From assembly GCA_002070095.1 (NCBI GenBank), contig MWCR01000012.1:1-40247 (forward strand): a stretch of 40,247 nucleotides of DNA, in the 5' to 3' direction. Under the pieces are notes generated by a model, which was not told the DNA's origin, ran no database searches, and was given only the letters and a program-made list of their open reading frames with translations. This DNA comes from Parcubacteria group bacterium ADurb.Bin192. Lineage in GTDB: Bacteria > Patescibacteriota > Patescibacteriia > 2-12-FULL-60-25. Shown here in pieces: positions 29,301 through 37,117 of the stretch (position 1 is the stretch's first letter; each line of letters begins with the position of its first letter). A program made the position numbers and the translations under genes.

Positions 29301-32300
29301 TTCAATGTCTTATTGTCCAATTCCTCGCCAAACGTACCCTTGAGATACTTGCGCAAAGACTTCAAGCGTCCAATTAAATTGCCACGGCTGGATTCGCTGT
29401 CTGGGATGAAGTCAATAGCATGTCCGATTTCATGCGCTAGAACCTTTGCCACATCGCCCTGGTTTTCTTCCGTGAACATGTCGGGTCTTAATTGGATTTC
29501 AGATCCAAGAATACTGCCCTGGAATTTGCCACGGGACGTGCGAAGTCTGGAGTTTAGCTCCGGTACTTTACCGGTCAATTCTCTTGCCAAATCAACAAGC
29601 TCCGGTAAAGCTATCGGGCTGATATGCTCCATGCCTCCAAGCAGAACCGGCGTATTATCCTTGAATGAACCAACGCTCGCTCCGGCACTGCCTCCCTTTA
29701 GCTTCTTGCCCTTAGCACGCTCTGTTTTGGCTGTGGGAGTTAGCTCAAAGAAAGTTTTGTTCTGGGCTTTCAAGTCATCGGCTATTTTCTTATAGTCATT
29801 TTTCGCCACTTCCACCGTCTGCATTTCCGCACGCTGGGCTTCTGCCACTTCCAACTTGGCTGACATATCTGATCGGAGTGATTCCAACTTACTCTCAAGC
29901 TCATCAACCACCGCTTGTTTTTTATCAAGCTCGGTAATGTCTATGCCTTTTTCGGCGTATTCGGCACGGGCTTTGACGATTTTTGATTCCAGTGATGTAA
30001 CATTTTTCTTAATATCCTGGTATCTTGATTGCCAAAACTCATCATCGGGTTCATCTTTCAAATAATCTTTAGTTCTATCCAAATCATTACGTTCTTGACG
30101 CAACCTTTCTTCCAAATCTGCCAACTTCTCCATTTTGCGTTTCACCATACCCAAATCACCATTAGCGGCATCAAGCTGACGACGCAACTGTTTATCAGTC
30201 AATTCTGATTCTATTCTGACACGCTTTACGGCATCTTTTACCAAATCAAACTTCATTTCTTCAAAAGGAACATCGCCAATATCTAAATAATCTTCCTTAA
30301 ATTTCAAGGATTCTTCATAACGCTTTTCTTTCACTTCGAGTTTCTGCGATAAAAAGCCGTCCACGCTATCGGAAATAAATAAATTATGAATACGCACTCT
30401 TTTATAATCGTTCCCCTGTCTATGAATGCGCCCACGTATCTGCCTCAAGTCCGTGTAATTCCACGGCATTGATAGCATGTACAAATCCGTTGTCCTTTTT
30501 TGCAAGTTCATGCCCTCGGATATTGCACTCGATCCGATGATAACTTTAATCTTACCTTGATTAAATGCGGAAGCTATCTCACTGCGCTTTTGTTTAGGTG
30601 TTGAGCCTTGAATGATAGCTACTTCGCTCGGCTTAAATCCAACCTCACGAATGAGATATTCACGTATGTCTGGGAAAAACTCGTTGCCAACGCTGGAATA
30701 GATAAGTTGATTTGCGTCTGGGTCGTCTTTCTTGTTCTGCTTAATCATCTCCATCGCCGCTTTTATTTTCGGACTGCCGTTCACAAATTGCTTGTAGTCC
30801 GGTCTTGCTCCCTCGTAGAAATGCCCTGACGCATACGGACTAAAGGTTATTTCCAATAAACGACCAATCAATCCAATACGAGCCTTTTTAGCGGCTTCGT
30901 CCTTTGGATTCTCCCATAATTCATGGACTCGCTGTATCTGCTCTGCTTGCTCCGGCGTAGGATTGAGTACAACATTGTTGGTTAGGCGTTCTGGTCTAAT
31001 AACTCCAGCTTCTTCACCCTCACGGAAGTCGATAAATTCAGTAAGAAGTTTTACAAATTGTTGGTAATTATTAAATCCACGCACCTGGGTCTTCTCTTTA
31101 TATTCATTGGTAACAGTCAATTCTCCCTGGGTTTGTAAATCCATGAACGTCTGAATGAACTCATTGACGTTCTGCAAGCCCATTTTGCGCAAACGCTCCA
31201 TGCCCATAAGAGAAAGGATTGAGTAATACTCCATTGGGTGATTCGTAAACGGCGTAGCTGATAACAAATATACGTTGCGTCCATTGTTATTTTTCAATAT
31301 GTAATTGGAAGCAAGCCACATCTTTACACCTAGATCCGACGGCTGTATTTGAAATGACCTAAAATCACCGGACTGTCTGCCCTCTTTATCTTTCGGTTTG
31401 GCTTTGGCTACGATATGGTTAGCATTATGCACCTCGTCCATTGTAACCAAATCAAAGCCCAAATCCTCAAAGCTGACCTCCGTCATGGTTTTGCGCTTAC
31501 CCTTGCCAATCATTTCGGATATTTTGGCTTTCTCCAATTCCTTTGCACGCTTGGTTTTCTTTTCGTCCTGATCACCAATAACATCCTCCACGTTTTCCAT
31601 GAGGCTGTCGTAGGTTTCATCACTAAATCCTAAGCGCTTAAAGCCCTCATAAGTAATGATTGAGATAGAGCCGTCCTCAATTTCAAGATTTGCCAAATCG
31701 CCCTTAAAGTCTGCGCCCAAACTGCCAAGCTGATTGACTTTGCGATGTGGCAATATATCAATTATCTCGTTTGTGAATTGCCTATAAACACTGGGAGGTA
31801 CGATAATAAGCGGTTTCTTGGACCAGCCACGCTCCATTGTTTCATTGATAGCCACAATCGCCTGCATGGTTTTGCCAACTCCAACATCATGCGCCAACAA
31901 GCCCACGCCTTTATTAACCAAAAACCCGATTCCTTGACGCTGGACCGGCAATAATTCCAACTTATCATTATGGAATACATCGTTTATTTTTCCGAATAAC
32001 GGCACTTTCCTGAAGTCTGGGATATGTACCGCATTGAATTGGCGGTTATAGGTATCTTCAACTACCTTAACGGCTTTTTCATCTAAGCCCTCACTCAAAA
32101 ACTTACGCAACAACCTGTCGCCAATTTCACGACGGCGGATACGTTCTTCAGCGTTTTGCTCCTTAGTTCCGCCTGATACAACCTTGTTATCAATATAACC
32201 TCGGATCTCCCATTGGCTTGACCTGCCAAACGCTTCTCTGGGAAGTGAAGAAAGGAATTGTTTGAACGCTTCCTGCAAAGTCATGTCCTCGGTTTCCTGC

Positions 32301-35300
32301 CTCTCATCTTCGCCATAAGTGTAAGGAATAACAGTATCACGCATAAAAGGCGCATGCGGAGTAAAGCTCATCCTCTGAACAACCTGTTGTGGCGGTAAAA
32401 CTGCCTCTAAACCACGCTTTTGCTTCTCATACTGCTCTTTGGTCATTTCGTCCTTATTCACCTCAAGAGCGTCCATTTTATCGTAGATATTGCCCTGGAA
32501 ATAGTTGAAATTGGAATACCATTCGCCATTCATGTAATTCGCCAACTCCAACTTCTTCTCATCTGACAGGCTGTTGAGATAGCTTGGCTCCAGTTCGCCT
32601 GTAACCGTGCTATGCAAAAAGGTATCAATTTCTTCTTGGCTCATCTCGGTTTTTAATTCTTGGAACGTAACGCCCTCGACACGTGGTTCAAGCACGACTT
32701 TGGAGTTTGCGTCCGGACGCTTCTTTTTCAACTTCTTTTCTTGTGTCGGCTCCGGCTTGGCAACCTCCTCGTTCATCGGATCTTCGGCGGTAGTGTTTTC
32801 AAGGTTGCTAGTGTGTTTCTCGATGAAGTCATCCTCAATTTTCGCCATTTTATTTTCGGCTTCGGCAATTTTCTCTTTAATCTCGGCTTTCTTGGCTTTA
32901 GGTGCGGTTTCCAGTTCTCTGGTTAGTGCGGTTGTTTCATCATACAAATCCGCTACTGTGTCGGCATGATTTTCTTCCCAATCCTGCTCCTGTTCATTTT
33001 GAGCATTATATTGAGCGCCTTTTATTTCAGCTTCGATGTTTTCCTTATCACCTTTAACAAATTGCTCCAATCCAAAACGTCCTTTTCTTTCGGATACTTC
33101 ACCAAGTATCTTCTCCGGATTCTCTTTGAAGAAAGTGTCGTTTGCCATTTCTTTTGCACGCTGCTCGACATTTCCCTCGGCGGTTTTCTTTAGAATAACA
33201 ATATCCGTACCAATATCCGTAGTGGCAAATGCTCCATTGGGTAAACGATATGCGTCAATAAGACTTCCAAGTTTAGCTATCTCAAACTTTGCATAGCTCG
33301 GACCATTACGTAAAAAGCCGGAGGGTACAACCATAGCAACCACTCCATCGTCTTTGACCAAATCCATTGACCTTTTCAAAAAGTATTCACTGTATTCGGG
33401 TATTTTAACCTCCTCGCCAAGACCTTTATACACGCCTCTGTGTTTACCGTATGGAGGGTTGCCTATGATTGCGTCATAGACTGTATCATCATAAGCCCTG
33501 GCGTTCCCACGGCTGTCAATGAAGATGTCCTCGAACGGCTGTGTGCTTACATCTTCCACGTTTTTATAAAGTATCTGTGAGATTGCGGCGGAAGTAGGAT
33601 TAATTTCATTTCCATTGAATGAATAATCCCTGCTGGGTGCGTATTCGACAAAAGAGCCGATTCCCATAGACGGTTCCAGGATTTTAGCTTCGGTTGGTAT
33701 CAAGTCTTTAATTTTCCACCACAAAAGATTGACTACTTCTTTGGGAGTGTAATACTCATCAAGTAGCCCTCTGCCCTCTGCGCCCTCTTTTTCAATGCCT
33801 CCTGCGCCTGTATAGCGTTTCAGCAAGGCAAGTTCATCATCAGTGTACTTACTACGGTCTGTGCCGTTTTTCTTTACTAAATCTTCAACAAAAAGATTTA
33901 ACTCATACTGTGAGCCAAATCGCTCTCCAACGCTTGTGCGGCGCTCTGGAGCTTCCCCTCGTGCCACTGGTTCGCTACTGACCTCAATTGCTTCAGTGTC
34001 CACTCCGGATCTTTCTTCGCCATCTCGAACAGTATCGGGTAATGTTCCTCGCTTAGTATCGCTCCGCCTAGATTTATCGTCGTCATATACTTCATTAGTA
34101 GCAGATTTTTCTGCTTTTGTCAATGGATTAGCTTTTTTCCAAATATCCCTTAATTGGGCTTCGGTTCTTACTTGATCTACATCATAGATAACAAACTCCT
34201 TTGAACCGTCGCTATGCGTAAACTCAATACCGTCAAAACCCTTTTCAGCCAATACTTCTCCCATGTCCTTAAAGCCCATTTCATCATCAATCGCCAACTG
34301 AATATCTTTGTCTTGCAAATCCTTATTCCTGGCTGGATTCATTATATCAATAAAAACAGGCATGACTATATCGCCACCAGCGTCTTCGGCAAAAGACTTA
34401 GCAACTTCTTTGCTGTCCGTGAAATACAAACCCTCGCCATAGTCTGACGGTTGGTTTTCTCCAATATAGTCTTTGGAAAACTCATCAAACTTTTTGTCGG
34501 TTCCGTGATAAGCATTAATACGAGATTCCACAAACTCATCAGCCGTTTTATAGGCTTTTGCCATTGCCAAGAGCGCTTCTTCTACGCTGATTGATTCTTT
34601 TTCCGTAGCCACTCCACGCAAAATTGAGATAGTGTCATCGCCGTTGGCTAGTGTTTGCGCTATGCGGTTGTATCCGTCTAAAACCTCGCCCTTTGAATTG
34701 ACGATTGGGTTCATGGCAAACTCCTCACCCTCAAACTCTCTGATTTCACCTGACTTCAAATAATCATCAAGATCCGGATCTGATTTCCTCAAATCAGCTA
34801 TCTTGGCTTCTTCAATGACATAATTCTCTGCTTGTATTTGTTTAATCAAACTATCACTGATTCCGCCGTCGCTCCCAAGTTCTTTAGCTTCCTTACCAAT
34901 TTGCTTGCCGGTAAACTCGGTTTTAACTTGTTTCTTTTCCGGCTGTTTCTTCTTGGCAACCTTTGGCTCTGGCGGAAGTTCCGGCGCAATATCTGTGAAG
35001 CCCTGCGATTGTGCGAATGCGGTTAATCGTTTGATTGCTTGTTGGGCAACAAGTACATTATTTTTATTAGATGTATCTCGTACGCCCTCCTCTAAGCGTC
35101 TGAAAATATCAATCACTCCTTGTTTTATTGCCAATTCCCTTGAAACAAACTTGCCTGACATCGGGCTGGCTGATCCCATAGTAGGTAATGATGTGGCTGT
35201 TCTTAATCCAAATGTACCATCCTCATAATCTACAATCTCCAATTCAATTGTATTGATTATATTATTCTTTTTAACTGGAGGCATTACAAAAACTGATTCT

Positions 35301-37111
35301 TTTTTAGCGTCAATCATTTCCCTCAAAGCGTCTTTCATCGCCCAAGAAAACCTTTTTATTTCTTCACTAAGTTCATTCCATTCCAATTTATCAATGTTAT
35401 CAACCCTATCACGCAATTCCGCAATAGGTAATTTAGACATTTCTTCTTTGGTTTCCGTAACGGCTGACTTAAACTGCTCAACCGTCGTAGTATCTACTTC
35501 TGGGAAGTTCTGCACGGGAGCAGGTGTTCGCTCCGGAACAATTTGATCTGTAACCGGCTCGGCTACTGTGGGCTGTTCTACTACGCCTGTTACACGTTCC
35601 TGTGCCTCTAAGGTATCAAGTTTCGCATTGGCATTGGCTTCAGCTTTCTCGGCAAGAGTTCCACCTGGCGGATCTGGCGGTTTCGGCGCAATAGCCTCAA
35701 GCCGTTTCAATGTTTGTAGCGCTTTAGCATCATTATAAATATCGACACCAGTACTTGCTATACCAAAAGTTGTTCCACTCCCAAGAAAACCTGCGGCAAA
35801 ACTTTCAACAAGCCCCTCGGTTAAACTTTGAGTATCATCTAACCAATTTACTATTACATTTTGTGTGAATTGTTGCGCAACTTCTGTACTGCCCTCAAGT
35901 ATTTGAGCTTTACCATATTCGATTATATATTTTGGCAAATTACGCCTAAAGTTTTGTAAAAAACTTCTATTGACTATTTGATTTATGGCTTTTGATTCAA
36001 CCGATCTGAACGCTTTATTTATTACATTTGTTTCACTTAATGATTCAAGAACGCCAGCGATCGCTCCGTATATACCTGCCCAGTGGGCCGCTATGTCCGG
36101 AACAATACCATCTTCAATCATAGAATCATAAGCTGACCCACCCTCTTGTAAAGCCGCAAAACCAAACGAAGCAACTGCACCACCAGCCGGACCGCCGGCT
36201 AGAGTACCACTAACAGCCGCCGCCATACTACCAACCATATTGGGCAACAATTCTCCAACTGTACGAAATGACCATTTCGATATTTGTCTGATATCCCTAC
36301 TTTTTACAGCCTCTACTAAAGTAAGATCTTCTGGTCTAGCCCACTCTGGATGTGCTACCAATGTCGCCTTATATCCATCAGCCATTTTAGCTCCCCATTC
36401 TGCAAGTCTAGGACTATCTGTCTTCAGACCAATAAGTTCAACAGCAAAAAATGGTGATGATTCTAAGTTTATTATTCCTGTTAATATACCATCTCTAAGT
36501 TGCCCCAATTCACCTGGCTCTTTATAACCAATGGGCATGTTGCGACTATCACGAATTATCTGTTTTTCTTTAATGTCTTGTTGTCCCACAAGGTTAGAAG
36601 TTATCATTTGACCAGCTATTCCTAATGGATTTGTTTCACCAAGCACCTTACCAACTAAAGCGGACGCACCAGCTCTATAAGTCATCTTTTTAAACTCGGC
36701 CACATCACCATAAACATCTGCCTTACCGGATTTAATACTTTCTTCAATATTAACCTCCTGTTGCTTTTTTCTTTCGAGGTTATAATGAGCATTAAAACTT
36801 TCAATCACTGCTTTTTTAACATCGTCTGGGTTCATATCAACTTCTTCTTTTGTAGTACTTGTGTCTTTTTTTTCACTTTGCTCTAATTTATCACCTCTTT
36901 GCATGAGTTTCTTTTTCTGATAAGTATCGCCAACCTTTTTGACGTCTTTACGCACCAAAAGAGATGTGTTTGCTTCATCTATCGGCGGACGGCTAACCTT
37001 TGTGGGTTTGGGTTCCGCTTTTTCTTCTTCTTTGTAGAAAAGCGGTTGGTAACCTTTTTTCTTTTTATCTTCCTCGTCTTCCTGTGTGGCGTAAAGCGGT
37101 TTGTATGTCAT
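26366..37111 (-). CDS. Giant polyvalent ejection-type protein (3,581 aa)
   Basis: One uninterrupted frame fills 27% of the genome. In order, with approximate residues: charged N terminus with EVDMNPDDVKK (90-100); Gly/Ala-rich amphipathic part (285-465); ParB-like motif NPIVNSKGEVLDGYNRIAQ (~800); ADP-ribosyltransferase-like AYHGTDKKFDEF...GLYFTDS (~865-910); adenine methylase with ILEPSMGIGSF (~1145) and NPPYG (~1214); SNF2-type helicase with DVGVGKT (~1738), DEVH (~1891), SATPFTN (~1953) and QIRGRIHRQG (~2226); coiled coil (~2310-2450); zinc protease HEIGH (~2558); large C-terminal region with a hydrophobic stretch (~3255-3275) resembling polyvalent-protein-associated domains. Such proteins (P1 DarB relatives) enter the host with the DNA and counter restriction. 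Confidence 0.85.
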   Translation of the reverse strand: MTYKPLYATQEDEEDKKKKGYQPLFYKEEEKAEPKPTKVSRPPIDEANTSLLVRKDVKKVGDTYQKKKLMQRGDKLEQSEKKDTSTTKEEVDMNPDDVKKAVIESFNAHYNLERKKQQEVNIEESIKSGKADVYGDVAEFKKMTYRAGASALVGKVLGETNPLGIAGQMITSNLVGQQDIKEKQIIRDSRNMPIGYKEPGELGQLRDGILTGIINLESSPFFAVELIGLKTDSPRLAEWGAKMADGYKATLVAHPEWARPEDLTLVEAVKSRDIRQISKWSFRTVGELLPNMVGSMAAAVSGTLAGGPAGGAVASFGFAALQEGGSAYDSMIEDGIVPDIAAHWAGIYGAIAGVLESLSETNVINKAFRSVESKAINQIVNRSFLQNFRRNLPKYIIEYGKAQILEGSTEVAQQFTQNVIVNWLDDTQSLTEGLVESFAAGFLGSGTTFGIASTGVDIYNDAKALQTLKRLEAIAPKPPDPPGGTLAEKAEANANAKLDTLEAQERVTGVVEQPTVAEPVTDQIVPERTPAPVQNFPEVDTTTVEQFKSAVTETKEEMSKLPIAELRDRVDNIDKLEWNELSEEIKRFSWAMKDALREMIDAKKESVFVMPPVKKNNIINTIELEIVDYEDGTFGLRTATSLPTMGSASPMSGKFVSRELAIKQGVIDIFRRLEEGVRDTSNKNNVLVAQQAIKRLTAFAQSQGFTDIAPELPPEPKVAKKKQPEKKQVKTEFTGKQIGKEAKELGSDGGISDSLIKQIQAENYVIEEAKIADLRKSDPDLDDYLKSGEIREFEGEEFAMNPIVNSKGEVLDGYNRIAQTLANGDDTISILRGVATEKESISVEEALLAMAKAYKTADEFVESRINAYHGTDKKFDEFSKDYIGENQPSDYGEGLYFTDSKEVAKSFAEDAGGDIVMPVFIDIMNPARNKDLQDKDIQLAIDDEMGFKDMGEVLAEKGFDGIEFTHSDGSKEFVIYDVDQVRTEAQLRDIWKKANPLTKAEKSATNEVYDDDKSRRSDTKRGTLPDTVRDGEERSGVDTEAIEVSSEPVARGEAPERRTSVGERFGSQYELNLFVEDLVKKNGTDRSKYTDDELALLKRYTGAGGIEKEGAEGRGLLDEYYTPKEVVNLLWWKIKDLIPTEAKILEPSMGIGSFVEYAPSRDYSFNGNEINPTSAAISQILYKNVEDVSTQPFEDIFIDSRGNARAYDDTVYDAIIGNPPYGKHRGVYKGLGEEVKIPEYSEYFLKRSMDLVKDDGVVAMVVPSGFLRNGPSYAKFEIAKLGSLIDAYRLPNGAFATTDIGTDIVILKKTAEGNVEQRAKEMANDTFFKENPEKILGEVSERKGRFGLEQFVKGDKENIEAEIKGAQYNAQNEQEQDWEENHADTVADLYDETTALTRELETAPKAKKAEIKEKIAEAENKMAKIEDDFIEKHTSNLENTTAEDPMNEEVAKPEPTQEKKLKKKRPDANSKVVLEPRVEGVTFQELKTEMSQEEIDTFLHSTVTGELEPSYLNSLSDEKKLELANYMNGEWYSNFNYFQGNIYDKMDALEVNKDEMTKEQYEKQKRGLEAVLPPQQVVQRMSFTPHAPFMRDTVIPYTYGEDERQETEDMTLQEAFKQFLSSLPREAFGRSSQWEIRGYIDNKVVSGGTKEQNAEERIRRREIGDRLLRKFLSEGLDEKAVKVVEDTYNRQFNAVHIPDFRKVPLFGKINDVFHNDKLELLPVQRQGIGFLVNKGVGLLAHDVGVGKTMQAIVAINETMERGWSKKPLIIVPPSVYRQFTNEIIDILPHRKVNQLGSLGADFKGDLANLEIEDGSISIITYEGFKRLGFSDETYDSLMENVEDVIGDQDEKKTKRAKELEKAKISEMIGKGKRKTMTEVSFEDLGFDLVTMDEVHNANHIVAKAKPKDKEGRQSGDFRSFQIQPSDLGVKMWLASNYILKNNNGRNVYLLSATPFTNHPMEYYSILSLMGMERLRKMGLQNVNEFIQTFMDLQTQGELTVTNEYKEKTQVRGFNNYQQFVKLLTEFIDFREGEEAGVIRPERLTNNVVLNPTPEQAEQIQRVHELWENPKDEAAKKARIGLIGRLLEITFSPYASGHFYEGARPDYKQFVNGSPKIKAAMEMIKQNKKDDPDANQLIYSSVGNEFFPDIREYLIREVGFKPSEVAIIQGSTPKQKRSEIASAFNQGKIKVIIGSSAISEGMNLQKRTTDLYMLSMPWNYTDLRQIRGRIHRQGNDYKRVRIHNLFISDSVDGFLSQKLEVKEKRYEESLKFKEDYLDIGDVPFEEMKFDLVKDAVKRVRIESELTDKQLRRQLDAANGDLGMVKRKMEKLADLEERLRQERNDLDRTKDYLKDEPDDEFWQSRYQDIKKNVTSLESKIVKARAEYAEKGIDITELDKKQAVVDELESKLESLRSDMSAKLEVAEAQRAEMQTVEVAKNDYKKIADDLKAQNKTFFELTPTAKTERAKGKKLKGGSAGASVGSFKDNTPVLLGGMEHISPIALPELVDLARELTGKVPELNSRLRTSRGKFQGSILGSEIQLRPDMFTEENQGDVAKVLAHEIGHAIDFIPDSESSRGNLIGRLKSLRKYLKGTFGEELDNKTLKNELWNMSLYWRPIEGYIEGQSNGVATDSFIKYRKSSSELYADAISMLLNSPGLLEQMAPTFYNSFFENLDAKPEAKIAFFELQELINQGAEAVNKQRLAKIYDMYNKADLKAKEIEQIKQEEKKKRKRGLFETFKQDIMTVNQPFEDRVKILKKRGENISPDMNPVYALDERNYLGGLVKARIEKDFEPIKNTIEENGMTWSDLGVLLMLERILYGDRGEVANPGGFQPEFAQEIYDDIGTVEKQADEAKQNIGSLKERLGAENFAVLQEQAKEYRSKLKQVFMEGYEAGLYSEDLKTLFDSNEFYVPFKVQEYMQQKASYSVKQKKGTLKDIENPANSGLEKVMAVLRSIEQNKAKDKSITFLKQNFAEDVVVAETRTVNGKPEALPPNKDKYPGKELVMVMEKGKPQGYYVDKYIAISLQNQTVGQTNALIKVLSFLNSRWFRPVFVCFNVGFQTFNTIRDFKRFWKNIPNMTMARAFKLYAKAIPDAYARGFNKKSAIISEMQSNKMLSVSFTDMIYETEEDAQVDIILKKLGLKENEKQTPAVLKPFSVILDFIGNVGTLVETVPKVAAYMHLTEGGMDMAEIGDLVRRKAGSPDFLAKGLYTPATNNIFLFSNAIIQGIRSDVETAVSPSTASGFWYKTSKTVFLPKMLMLAAMMGLFGVWMKEWAEGVTEYDKTNYTAIPLGIDENGKSWYLRIPEDETGRFIGAIFWKFANGLRNDQNMEKDLKDIVSLWGGQLPSVTPAITVFKDLLNFSAGANIYDSFRQRMVLSEQEQKAGGMAALKPFLTYEFNQLGGNVFVKMYSNEKNLTTTEKALRLPIVSNIIGRFIRATDYGKTESIRGISDKIQSERAKKSLGDRKLAEKYANQTPDNAMFGEKTRMEREMIMEAIGHMPITTEEKKRATSLKTRYRFYTTKQAGDVYVDQLLYAESVQEQKAILKKVKNIKSEAEFNEFKNFLRREKVVSAETLGTFER
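36812..36845 (-). repeat. 34-bp exact repeat shared with the scaffold gene, copy 2
   Basis: Identical to 10397-10430 and translated in the same frame to EVDMNPDDVKK at residues ~90-100 of the giant protein. The following residues also keep a loose likeness to the scaffold (GAHF there, NAHY here). Confidence 0.9.
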
Positions 37112-37117
37112 AGAGTT

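Noticed and set aside
29199..29795. 198-aa plus-strand ORF and other long plus-strand frames
   Set aside because: It is antisense to the giant gene, has no SD and looks like a frame shadow with Ser/Leu/Pro bias.
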